64,000 nt of DNA, from NCBI RefSeq assembly GCF_947507565.1, contig NC_089175.1, positions 6,809,733-6,873,732 of the forward strand, given 5' to 3'. The DNA comes from Oscarella lobularis. Lineage: Eukaryota > Porifera > Homoscleromorpha > Homosclerophorida > Oscarellidae. This document shows positions 45,916-56,780 of the stretch, piece after piece (the stretch's first letter is position 1; each line of letters starts with the position of its first letter). A program made the translations under genes and the position numbers. The notes under the pieces were generated by a model that was not told the origin of the DNA, ran no database searches, and saw only the letters and a list, made by a program, of their open reading frames with translations.

Positions 45916-46033
45916 TTAGGGTGGAGTTATTGTGTGTGGGTGTAAATGGATCACGTGAGATGGTAAATTTCATTAGGTTTATATACGTTGCTAACGTGTT
46001 ACCCGGCTCCCGTATGTGAAGTAGGATTCATTC
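45916..46033. promoter_or_regulatory. Bidirectional promoter SH2 gene / CatSper3
   Basis: 118 bp between divergent start codons. Contains TCACGTGA (E-box) near 45953-45960 and a TTTATATAC stretch near 45980. A shared promoter is inferred. Confidence 0.5.
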
Positions 46034-47496
46034 ATGGAAGCTAATGCGAGCGACGAATCGCCGACTAAACGACGTCCAGATGAGCGACTACACAATATAA
46101 TTCAATATGTAACGTCAGTAAGTCAATATTCGTACAAATGACGTCAAAAACGAATCTTTTCTTATTAGAGTTCAGCTTTCAATGGATTCATCATGTTTAT
46201 TATATTTCTCAATGCTATTACGATTGCCTTGGAGACGAGCAGCTCTCTCAAGGACTCCAATCCCAAAGTCTTCAAAATCATCGACATTCTATTTTTTGCT
46301 ATCTACTCACTCGAATTCCTACTCAAAGTCTATGCAGAGCCAAAGAACTATTGGAAAAACCCTTATAATCTATTCGACTTATCCATACTCATTCTTCTAA
46401 TGGTACAAGTGATATTAGATGAAGTGAGACCTGATCAAGAAGAACAAAGTCTAGACGCACTAAAAGTAGTCAAAGGTAAAGAACTCTTTATTTATTTATT
46501 ATGTCTATAGTGTTTGCAGTATTTCCTTATTAATTTTTTATTTATTTTATTAGCTTTGCGTGCTCTTCGTGCTCTTCGTTCTATTTCGTTTATTCGTGGC
46601 CTTCAAGTTCTCGTTAGTGCGCTCATATCGACGTTTCGTACGGCTGTTGTGGATTTGATTTTGCTGCTTTTGCTCATCATGTTTCTTTTCGCTGTCATGG
46701 GATTCTATTTCTTTGGATACGATGAGACGGGTGATAAGAAGAATTGGGGAAACTTGGGTCAAAGCATGCTCAGTTTATTCACTCTTGTTACAGTAAAAAA
46801 ATAAAAATAATTATTTATATAGTGACGTTATTATTGGCTGCTCTAGGTTGATGGTTGGACGGATATACAGGATTCATTAGACGAGAAAATTTCACCCTAC
46901 ACTCGTTTCTTTACGACAGCCTTTATTTTTCTTGGGCACTTCATATTCACTAATCTCTTCATAGCAGTTGTCATCAGTGTAAGCAAAATTCTCTTGGATC
47001 TATATACCCTATGTCGATTTTTTCTTCTTTAGAATATACACACAACTACGAGTCGATTTGAGGAGGAGAGACGTCAAGAGCGCATAGCTGTGCTAGAGGT
47101 GAGCCTACCCCATCTCAAGTCAAATAAAGAAGAACTATTGTTTAATTAATTAATTATCAAGGAAAAGAAGCATTATCTTAGAAAGAGACAGCATGACGAA
47201 GTCGTCAAGCTCATGGAAAAACAGGTCACAGTAAAATATCTCTATAAAACTATTGATTTTTATTTTATTTTTAGAAAGCTGGTCACTATGCCAATTTTGC
47301 TGACATGACCAAAGGCTTTCGAGAGTCATTACGTCACGACGAAATCGTCTGTGCAACGGACGTTAGTGCAAATGTTCAGTGGATCGAAACGTTTCTCACT
47401 TCACTAGACCACCACGAGAATTCAATGTATCGATGCCAAATGCTTCATTTCGAGATCGCCAACACATTGAAAGCTCTAAAAGAAAGCATTCAATGA
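46034..47496 (+). CDS. CATSPER3: CatSper3-type sperm cation channel subunit
   Basis: Seven exons: 46034-46117, 46169-46475, 46554-46792, 46847-46978, 47033-47098, 47162-47224 and 47275-47496, 370 aa. One six-helix unit: S1 (GFIMFIIFLNAITIAL), S2 (DILFFAIYSLEFLLK), S3, a basic S4 (RALRALRSISFIRGLQ), S5, pore segment TLVTVDGWTDIQ, S6 (FIFTNLFIAVVIS). A C-terminal coiled coil and globular tail (FADMTKGFRESLRHDEIV...WIETFLTSLDHHE) match vertebrate CATSPER3, separating it from CATSPER1, 2 and 4. The CatSper complex is the pH-gated calcium channel of the sperm flagellum. No other CatSper subunit is seen here. A partial duplicate lies at 49517-50555. Confidence 0.9.
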
Positions 47497-47787
47497 TGTC
47501 ACATCCGGACATAAGTCAGATCCAGTCAGAAAACGTCCATATGAGGGTAGTTATAGATAATATATGAGAGACGGATAAGGAGACCCTACGTTTGGGAACA
47601 GGGGCTTGGCCCCCCGCGTGTGTTCGTTTCTCCTGTGCACTTGCCAATTATCGCTGTGAAAGATCGAAGCGATGAGTGGAGGTAAAGGTTATCAGATTAG
47701 TATGACGTAACTAGTTTTTACTCCTAACATGATACATCTCTTACCTGTATTCTGGGTTCCTTTACATGAATCCTGATTTGATTCATA

Positions 47788-47964
47788 GTCGTAGGGTGGA
47801 AATTCATGACAAGATGTCTGGCACCGGTTTCCTTTGCCATCTATGAAGAACAGACGAGCGAATCACGGGGCATACTTGACGATGAACAGTTGATTGTCGT
47901 CGGAGGTGCTCCGCTTGAACAACTCAGCATGGACATTCTTCTTAATTAATAGTTTTTATTACAT
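47788..47964 (+). pseudogene. Kelch 3'-end relic of a CARD-Kelch gene
   Basis: Matches the last ~170 bp of CARD-Kelch 7 (52193-52375), from GTCGTAGGGT.GAAAT through CTTTGCCATC.ATGAA and GTCGTCGGAGG to the post-stop TTTTTATTACAT. Interrupted by indels and frame changes. It shows that a plus-strand gene like gene 7 once lay next to CatSper3 copy 1 as well. Confidence 0.75.
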
Positions 47965-48089
47965 CTTTGCACAGAAACACCCTCTCTGCCATCTCGCGCA
48001 GTGTCTGTCTGCTGGATCGATAAGATGACCTTCTTTCTGGGGAAAAAGGTGTGAGTGAAAGTTGTTGGAAAAAGTTCTTCTGTACATGA

Positions 48090-49349
48090 TTACATTTGTA
48101 AAGATTCAACTGAATACTCAGTACCCCATCCCCCCACTACAATTAACTTATCGTCTTTTGTTGCGCATGTACCATGTCCTTCACGTCCCTCATTCATTGA
48201 TGGCAACGGAAGCCAATCCCCAGACAATTCATCGTACAATTCAACACACTTGCTCTTTTTATAAACTTCTTCCCATCCTCCTGTTGCGACGAGTTTCCCA
48301 TTCCATGATGACAATTCACACCGTTCCTTTGTAGTTGCTTTTATATCAATCCAGTCTTGTTTCTCCATTGAAAAACATTCAACTGATTTCCCCTCCCCCG
48401 TACCTCCTCCAACAAACATTTTATCCTCAATCACAGCCAATGAACACCAAGTCCGTCTATTCTTCATTTTCTTTATTGGTTCCCATTCTCTCCTATTAAT
48501 ATCAAAACAATCAACTCGATCACTCTCGTCTCCTCCCACAAGATAAATCTTCCTTTTGTGCCCAATTGCTGATCTGTACTCTAATTGACATTGCAGTGGT
48601 ATTTTAATTAATGTCTCCAAATATCTAGTTTCACTTTTCCATTCATAAAGAGTCTTGCATGTAAAGTTGGTGGCTCGGTCCATGACATAGCCTTTCCCTT
48701 CACATTCAAAAACACTCTCTATATCAAAACCCAAGTCTTGATTCTCTCCCTTCCACGCTCCCTCTTTCAACTGGAACATTCTATGAAACCGACCAACATG
48801 TAGCATTCCATTGATTTCAGCCACACGTCCGAATGCTCTACAATCAATGGGCATGTTTGGCTTTGCCATTTGACACGACTCCTGATCGAACATCCAATCT
48901 AAATGTATTCATTTTGAAACTCCAAATTCTACTCTTTACACACGCCCCACCTTAGTTCTGAGACAAACGTTCGTCACCTTCTCTTTCTTCAATTCTCTTT
49001 CCAATTCCTTGATTTTTTCACTTTCCACCCGGCGCTCCACACGCTCATCGCGTTCACTTTCCTCTTCGGTGGTTTTCATTATTCGTTGTGCGACGTGTTC
49101 CTGTCCTTCGGTTTGACTCAAAACGTTCAAAAATCGATCAAACGAGTCAGGTCCTTTTCTTGGTAAAATTGAAAGAAGAAGCATTCGCGATCGCTCGACA
49201 TTGTCGTACATTGGAAGAGAGAGCTTCTCAAACTCTTGAACAGTGATAAGAGAGGCGGCGATTAGGCCATCGATAAGAGAGAGAGGAAGCAGAATCTCGA
49301 CAAGAGCCGGAAGAATGGGAAACACGCGCTTCCTCCATCTTTCATCCAT
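48090..49349 (-). CDS. CARD-Kelch protein 6 (frame at intron uncertain)
   Basis: Exon 48951-49349 (399 bp) encodes CARD (MDERWRKRVFPILPALVEIL, ILPRKGPDSFDRF, TEGQEHVAQ) plus the coiled coil in one exon, ending VCLRTK. Paralogues split this by an intron, so one intron has been lost. The Kelch exon is 48090 to about 48898. Joined at the standard sites the two exons are out of frame by one base; a donor at GGGC|gtgtgt, 7 bp further, would keep the frame (…GHWMFDQE). It is either alternatively spliced or newly broken. Kelch loops are DE, TGEG, WEEVYKK and WGTE. This is the most diverged minus-strand member and sits between the two CatSper3 copies. Confidence 0.75.
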
Positions 49350-49516
49350 TCTAATTCAGCAGAGAGCGAGAAAAACAAAGGCAAGCTGTTTGGGGACTCC
49401 AAATGATGCCCGTATGTGCAGAAAGACTTCACGACACCGTACCGATTTTTCGGCCGCTTGGCACATGTGACGCGAGCTCAGCGCTCCAAAACTTTACAAC
49501 CGCGTGTCCAGAAGCT

Positions 49517-50555
49517 AACACGAGTGAAGAATCGCCGAAAAGGCGACGTCCACATGAGCGACCACACAAGTCAATCTTTGTAAATGATTAGCTTTGCGTG
49601 CTCTTCGTGCTCTTCGTTCTATTTCGTTTATTCGTGATCTTCAAGTTCTCGTTAGTGCACTCATATCGACGTTTCGTACGGCTGTTGTGGATTTGATTTT
49701 GCTGCTTTTGCTCATCATGTTTCTGTTTGCTGTCATGGGATTCTATTTCTTTGGATACGATGAGACAGGCGATAAGAAAAATTGGAGAAACTTGGGTCAA
49801 AGCATGCTCAGTTTATTCACTCTTGTTACAGTAAGAAAATAAAAATAATGATCTATATAGTGACGTTTTTTATTGGCTGCTCTAGGTTGATGGTTGGACG
49901 GATATACAGGATTCATTAGACGAGAAAATTTCACCCTACACTCGTTTCTTTACGACAGCCTTTATTTTTCTTGGGCACTTCATATTCACTAATCTCTTCA
50001 TAGCAGTCGTCATCAGTGTAAGCAAAATTCTCTTAGATCTGTATATCCTATGTCGATTTTTTCTTCTTCAGAATATACACACAACTACGAGTCGATTTGA
50101 GGAGGAGAGACGTCAAGAGCGCATAGCTGTGCTAGAGGTGAGCCAACCCATCTCAAGTCAAATAAAGAAGAACTATTGTTTAATTAATTATCAAGGAAAA
50201 GAAGCATTATCTTAGAAAGAGACAGCATGACGAAGTCGTCAAGCTCATGGAAAAACAGGTCACAGTAAAATATCTCTATAAAACTATTGATTTTTATTTT
50301 TATTTTTAGAAAGCTGGTCACTATGCCAATTTCGCTGACATGACCAAAGGCTTTCGAGAGTCATTACGTCACGACGAAATCGTCTGTGCAACGGACGTTA
50401 GTGCAAATGTTCAGTGGATTGAAACGTTTCTCACTTCACTAGACCACCACGAGAATTCAATGTATCGATGCCAAATGCTTCATTTCGAGATTGCCAACAC
50501 ATTGAAAGCTCTAATGACGTCACATCCTACCATGAGTCATCAAACTTCCATATAG
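49517..50555 (+). pseudogene. CatSper3 partial duplicate lacking exon 2
   Basis: An exon-1 remnant (about 49512-49570, start codon replaced) is joined directly to the end of intron 2. Exons 3-7 follow intact (49592-49830, 49886-50017, 50072-50137, 50196-50258, 50310-50555) and near-identical to 46554-47496, with a slightly different C-terminus. S1-S3 are missing while S4, S5, pore and S6 remain. No start codon in frame was found, so I call it a recent pseudogene. Confidence 0.85.
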
Positions 50556-50578
50556 GGGTTGTATAGAAAGCATTCAAT

Positions 50579-50602
50579 CAGAGCCCTATATATAGGGCTC
50601 TG
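50579..50602. repeat. 24 bp perfect palindrome
   Basis: CAGAGCCCTATA followed by its exact reverse complement. Related GGCTCTGCAT and CAGAGCC fragments recur near 51375 and 51440 in the CARD-Kelch 7 intron, so this is a local repeated motif. It may be a foldback or a leftover of a small element. Confidence 0.7.
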
Positions 50603-50745
50603 CATTCAATGACGCAACATCATGACATCATCAAACTTCTATATAAGGGTTTTATATGTAACTGAACTAAATAACACGTGATCTAGATGCAAACCGCGGG
50701 CATTTGGCTCGTTGCCCGCGTTCACGTCGTCTCCTCGTCTTTTCC

Positions 50746-52358
50746 ATGGACGAGAGATGGCGAACGCGCGTCCAAGCGCGTCTCCCCGCTCTCGTGCAAG
50801 TCCTCGATCCGATGGCGCTTCACGATCGCCTCTACGCCGCGTCGCTCGTCTCGAAAGAGGAATACGATTGGCTGTGCGATCGTTCGACGTCGCGAGAGGA
50901 CAAATCGCGTCGACTTCTCGTCGACATTCTGCCGCGCAAAGGACGCACGTCGTACGAGAAGTTCGTCAGTCTTATCGGACAAACCGAAGGGCAAAGTCAC
51001 ATTATAAGCGCAATATTGCAGCCAGATACGAAAACAAAAGGAGTCCCCACGAAAGCCGCAATTGACGTGGGAGGTTACGACAGTAAGGGTGGGTGGGGGA
51101 GTCAAACATTCTCCGTATATTTTCTACATCTGAATTTAGATGAGCGAGCTCGCGCTTGCGCAAGAGAAAAAGTTCACATTTCGATGAAAATGAAAATGAA
51201 AGAACTGGAAGCGTCTCTTGCTCAATTGCGAATGACCGTTCTTGGGTTGAGAAATAAGGTAAGGAAGAGGGGGGAGGGGCAGTTGATGTCTTTGGCGCGT
51301 GACTGGACTCCCTTTGACACGTGTCTGTCTCGTGACATCATCAACCCCCAGAGCAATTGCTGTATATATAAGACTCCAGCCCAGAGCCTTAATAATTGAT
51401 GTTATATATACATTATATTATAGGTGTACTGTATATATAAGGCTCTGCATCAACACGTGACATTTAGTTTCCATATCAGTACAGAAAAAACATTACGTTT
51501 GAGAATACCAATCTTTGAAGTCATTAGGGCTGCATTTAGATTGGTTGGGATTGTGGACAGTGGGAAAGGATGACTCCGAGCATACCGGCATTTGATTCGT
51601 GCTTTCCACTTGGATGCGTCGCCGAAATCGACGGGATAATTCACGTCGGTTGGGAGGATACCATGTATTGGCTAAAAAATGGACAATGGAGAAGCCGAAT
51701 CCTCGGCTTCATGATCGGAAGCGTCTTCGAATGCGACGGCAAAGGCTACGTCATGGACGTCGGAAGAGCGTGTCCTCTAGTGTGGGGCGAATGCCGAAAG
51801 ATCTACGAATGGAAAAACGAAACGACGAAACTCGTCACTCAAATTGACGGTCAATACCAAATGAAATATCGATCAGCAATCGGACACAAGGAAAAAATTT
51901 ACCTCGTCGGAGGAAAAGAAGAAAATGAAGCGTGCGATTCCATCGATTGTTTTGACGTCGCGAAAAGAGAATGGGAAGAGACAAGATTGAATATGAAGAA
52001 AAGCCGGAAGTGGTGCTCCCTGGCCGTCGTCGACGACAAACTTTTTTTCGGAGGCGGGAAAGGGAGCAATGAAGTCGAATGCCTGTCGATTGGCGAAGAG
52101 AAATGGATTCAAGTGGGAGCCACAACCGAAGAAAATTGCCGTTTATCGTCGTGGAATGGAAAGATCGTTGCGACGGGGGGAGGTAGGGGTAGTCGTAGGG
52201 TAGAAATGTATGACGAGAGGTCTGGCACTTGGCTTCCTTTGCCGTCCATGAATCACGCTCGAGTGAATCACGGTGCGTGTTCGACGAAGGACAATCGATT
52301 GGTTGTCGTCGGAGGCGGGGCTTCACTCGAAAAGCTTTGCATAGATTACGCTTATTAG
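50746..52358 (+). CDS. CARD-Kelch protein 7
   Basis: Exons 50746-51082, 51140-51258 and 51540-52358 give 424 aa. It is the only plus-strand member and the most diverged. CARD (MDERWRTRVQARLPALVQVL, ILPRKGRTSYEKF, TEGQSH), then a helix (SMKMKMKELEASLAQLRM) ending VLGLRNK as in the others, then Kelch with loops KEENEAC, KGSN, GRGSR and GASLE after the GG doublets. It is more GC-rich than the minus-strand copies and has no RRP1 remnant beside it, so it may represent an older lineage. Upstream there is TGACGCAAC rather than a perfect CRE. The gene looks intact. Confidence 0.87.
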
Positions 52359-52822
52359 TTATTTTTTATTACATAGGATAAATATATAGATTATCACGTG
52401 ATCGCTTTATACGTACAGGATCGCCTCCAGTGCGACTGTCGAGTTCATTGAAGGCCGTGATCAAGACGCAAGACGAATGTGGAGCGTGGCTTCCATGACC
52501 TTTCATGACCTTTCATGACCTTCCATGATACAAGATATGTCATCTGCGTGGACTTAACTCCTGCAACCTACGTTGATTGGACGTACGACGCGTCTGTTGC
52601 ACGCATAACAGCGCCGTGTCTGATTGATTGATTGACACAGATAGGCTTTTTGATATCCTAAAAGAGCAGGTGTCCCTGAATAATACATAGGTCACTAGTC
52701 AATGATTTCTGCACCCTGTCATCCATCACGTCGTCAAAGCTTAGATCAATGATAAGATGAGATGCACTTGATTCCTTTTCTTCTTTTGTCATTCGTCTCT
52801 CAATTAGATCTAAGAGGGAGCG
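52359..52822. other. No gene; short decamer repeat at 52491-52530
   Basis: Four tandem copies of TTYCATGACC-like decamers lie at 52491-52530. Otherwise nothing is recognised. Confidence 0.55.
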
Positions 52823-53110
52823 TCATTCATTCGTTTGGTGTAGTGCATAGGCTTCATGACGGCTCGGTTTTCCTTCTGCTATTCGTCTCGCATTGGGGGC
52901 TTTCATCTTTTCCTTTGGCGTTGCTTTTCGTCGTTTCTTTGCCCTCAGCCATCGTTCCTGCCTTATCAAGCGCTTTATTTCACTTTTAGACACTGGCTTC
53001 GTAGGAATGGAACCAGTGTCTTCGTCCATGGGGGCGAATTCGACGACTTTTTGGCACACCATGGGCACAGCCTTAGGACCTAGAGTCGTTCCGGTACTTT
53101 CGGACAACAT
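52823..53110 (-). pseudogene. Possible TRMT10-like N-terminal exon
   Basis: A 95-codon frame with PVSKSEIKRLIRQERWLRAK and KRRKATPKEKMK. This basic helix after P.SK resembles the N-terminal extension of the tRNA methyltransferases TRMT10A/B. No SPOUT methyltransferase exons follow in the ~460 bp before CARD-Kelch 7, so this would be an orphan fragment. The similarity is in pattern only and could be chance. Confidence 0.3.
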
Positions 53111-55379
53111 GTAGTTCGGACAGTTCTTGTATGCGTTGAAGACGGTAGATCCAAACCGCTTTTGGCTGATCTTCTTCCTTGTTCCGTTAGAGATTACTCA
53201 CCAAAGTTTCGGCTGGATCGAAAGAGCCATCGCCAGATGACACGCTATTATTCGAGCAAGGTCAGTGACACGTACTTTTTCGGACACCCACATGCGATAC
53301 GGACAGAGCGATTTTCTTCAAGATAATCACGAGTCAATAGGGAAAGTTATATACCGTTGGAAAGCTCTTTCTTTGCTCTTTCATCCTATATTAATTATTT
53401 AATTAAATTTGTGACGAGTTCCTCGAACGAGGTCCCATCTCGATTTTACTTTATCAAAGTCCTACCTAGTAGTTCTTGATTTACGTCGCCGTATTAGTTG
53501 ATCCAAATTTGCACGATTTTCGGACGAATCAAGACGAAGAATAGTGTTACCGTGCGCTAAACGAACATGTGACTCGACGTCTTCGGCTCATTCTTGAGAA
53601 TCGCGTTGTCGCATTGGTCAGAAATGTTTCCCGTAGCACTTTAGACCTATTTGGGAGTAGAATTCCCTCGTTTAGAAAAGCGAGCACACCCAGCTCACGC
53701 GATTTCACACTCGCGGGTTCACGTGCAGCAGTTTGGCCTACACACCATTTCACACTTCCTTATATGGTCTGATTACTTTGTTGGACGCGTCGACGTCTGT
53801 CGCTGCGGACCACGTACGGACGAAAGCAGGGCGTTCTGTACGCGCGCGGCGCGTGATTTTAATTCGAATGCACTGCGACGCGCAATCGCGAAACGGCGAT
53901 CGCGTGGATGCCACGTACGAGCGAGCGCGCGAGCACGCGAGCTCTCGCTGATTAGTTTTCACACGTCAAATGTTCGCACGATCTAATTTCCGCTAAATTG
54001 TGATAAGAGCGTCTGCGATCTGGTCTGAGCCCGAGAACCGACGAAACGCAGTGTCGCGGCTCGAGAATCGACGATAGCGAACGCTCTATCGACGAACTGT
54101 GTCCGATTGCAGCGGATGCAGACCGAGGGGATGACGAATTCGCCATCACGTGAGTGGTTCACACTCCGGAAGATGCTGTCACCATCTCGTATTCGCTCAT
54201 AAACATCGACCGCTCTCAATCTGTGCGTCATTCTCGGCTGAAGCGCAGAACGGGACGGACGGTCTGGTCCGCTCCCTCGCAAAAGGCGCCACGCAGCTTT
54301 TTTCCTTCGCGGGGCAGCCGAGAAGAGGCTTACCGCCGCGAGGCGGGCCTCCGAAGCCCACGATCAAGGAAGGGACAGCGGAGCCGACCGGTAAGTGAAG
54401 CTAGATTACGCGATTTTGTAAACTAACCTAGCTAATTGTGTGCTTTCTCTTTTGCAGCGAGTCCCACATGCAGTTCGCGAAGGACTGCGCCCCGGCGAAG
54501 GAGGAGAACGGCGCCGCGTGGCACGCGTGTCGGTAAGTCGATCGCGTCGCGTCGCGTTTAGATCCAATCGACTACTAATAATCGTGTTTTTTAGGTCGTA
54601 GCGCTGTGCGGACGATCGACGCGCCACGGACGTACGGACACCGCATTCCTCATCGCTCGTCGTTCGTAAGTTGATACATACATCGCGCGACGGATCGAAG
54701 GTGTCAAATCTAATTATTATTCTCTTCTTCCGACAGCTGTCAAAGACTGGGCCCACGGCCGAAGCGGAAGTGACGAAGTAGATGTAGACGAAAAGGTAGC
54801 AAGGGAAGACTCATCGTTTCAGGTTCTTCTTCGTAGTTACGGGTCCCCTGTGGTGTAGGCGCACACATAAGGGCGGGGTTCTCTGTCGCGACGCATTCTA
54901 AGCGAATTGCACGTTGCCGCCGTCGGAGGGCCCGAGTCGTAGCGCATCAGGGGGCGGGAGGGCGCTCGTGTGCCTGACGGCGGCGGTTAACAGCATGACG
55001 CTTAATCCTCGCACTCTTACCACATGTACGCCAAATATTTGTCCCCGCGCACATGTACGTCTCCGTGAAAATTTACTAATCACTTCAAAAATCTAAACAC
55101 ATGTAAATATTCACAATGATGTGCGTGGCAGAGAACGTAGTGGGGACTGCATTATTGATCTGCGCCGGCGCGCAGCTTACCTTTGCGTATGCATAACTAC
55201 GATAGTCATGCACGGGTCCACGCATCCCTTGCATTAAGGTTTAGGGCGGCTGTCAGTAGGTAGGGCGTTTTCCAATTTGCTCTAAGGTGAGAGAGCAGGA
55301 GATAGGTTGTAGTTTAGTTAGGCCTGACCCCTGTAGCTGGCAGCCGCCACACATATTAGACCATTTTTCCGTGGATTTC
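53111..55379. other. CpG-rich stretch with splice-like signals, no assignable gene
   Basis: 53560-55050 is CpG-rich and therefore open on both strands. Plus-strand blocks with good splice signals occur near 54240-54391 (ends CGACCG|gtaagtg), 54458-54533 (AKDCAPAKEENGAAWHACR) and 54596-54666, but no phase-consistent frame continues. It may be a non-coding or decayed spliced transcript. Confidence 0.35.
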
Positions 55380-56500
55380 TGAGGTAATCTAGGTTGATTG
55401 TAGAATATAGGATAATTATCTAGGTCAATGGATTAACGAGGTAATCTAGGTTTTAATTGTTTAAACCACGTACCTAATCCATATTTTAGGTCAATGGATT
55501 TACGAGGTACTCTAGGTTTTAATTGTTTAAACCACGTACCTAATCCGGCCTTTAGGTTTTAATTACGTACCTAATTTTCATTTTAGGGTAAAATTGTATC
55601 TAATCCGTCTTTTAGGTATTTAATTAAACCACGTGACTAATCCGTTTTTTAGAAAAGTAGTGTACTAAGTTTTTAGACTAGGAACGTAGTGTACTAGGTT
55701 TCCATTTCCAATTTTAACAAGGTACTCTAGGTTTTAATAGTTTAAACCACGTGACTAATCCGAATTTTAGGAATTAGAGAAATCAGTGTACTAGGTTATT
55801 AGAGTAGGGACGTAATATACTAGGTCTCCATTTCCAATTTTAATGAGGTACTCTAGGTTTTAATCGTTTAAGCCACGTGACTAATCCGACTTTTAGGAAA
55901 GTAATGTACTAGGTTTTTAGAGTAGGTGGCGTAATGTACTAGGTTTCCATTTCCAATTTAATGAGGTACTCTAGGTTTTAATCGTTTAAGCCACGTGACT
56001 AATCCGACTTTTAGGAAAGTAATGTACTAGGTTTTTAGAATAGGGACGTAATATACTAGATTTTCATTCCCAATTTTAATGAGGTACTCTAGCTTTAATA
56101 GTTTAAACCACGTGACTAATCCGACTTTTAGGAAAGTAATGTACTAGGTTTTTAGAATAGGGACGTAATGTACTAGATTTTCATTCCCTATTTTAATGAG
56201 GTACTCTAGCTTTAATACTTTAAACCACGTGACTAATCCGACTTTTAGGAAAGTAATGTACTAGGTTTTTAGAGTAGGACGTAATGTACTAGATTTCCAA
56301 TTCCAACATTTACGATTTACACTAGGTTTTAATTCTACCACATTACTAGGTCTTATTTTAGGAACCTCAAGCAATATGTCCACTTCTAGGTATTCTAGGT
56401 AACTAAATCTTCTGACTGAATTGCCATTGAAAACATTAATGTACTAGGTCTTTCCGTAATATAGTAGGTCTTCATTTAGGTCCAATGGATTGTGAGATAC
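55380..56500. repeat. TAGG-rich minisatellite, ~118 bp unit
   Basis: GGTACTCTAG starts units at about 55507, 55723, 55844, 55962, 56080 and 56198, with 118 bp spacing among the last four. Each unit carries TTTAA.CCACGTGACTAATCCG, TTTTAGGAAAGTAATGTACT and GACGTAATGTACTAG. Units degrade toward both ends. Every unit has a CACGTGAC site. Confidence 0.85.
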
Positions 56501-56611
56501 TATAGGTGAAGATTCTTTTAGATATGCCACAAAACTAATCCGTCTTTTGGAGAAGTACTCTATCTTTTGTGATATGTGTGTCTTGTTTCGTGTTGTCAAA
56601 CGTAGGGGATG

Positions 56612-56732
56612 GGATAGGGAAACAGTTGGGGGTGGAAATGGGGAGGGGGAAGGACGGGAGGTTTGGGTTGGTGGGGTGGGAAGGAAGGAAGGGAGGGGGA
56701 GGAGGAACGGAGTAAAAATACGGGGGGTTTAG
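56612..56732 (+). promoter_or_regulatory. G-rich purine tract, possible quadruplex
   Basis: About 110 bp almost free of C on the plus strand, with more than eight runs of three or more G. It lies ~60 bp upstream of a TATATAAAAG box at 56781-56790. Quadruplex formation and promoter function are inferred. Confidence 0.45.
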
Positions 56733-56780
56733 TTTAAGTAGTCATACGGTAGTTAATTAACTAAATAAATTATTAAATGA

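Noticed and set aside
53569-55096. Many overlapping frames on both strands
   Set aside because: CpG-rich DNA with few stops. Frames lack domains, differ in composition by frame, and splice phases do not connect.
55507-56316. CRISPR-like array
   Set aside because: Units are contiguous 118 bp repeats without unique spacers, in eukaryotic DNA with introns; a minisatellite.
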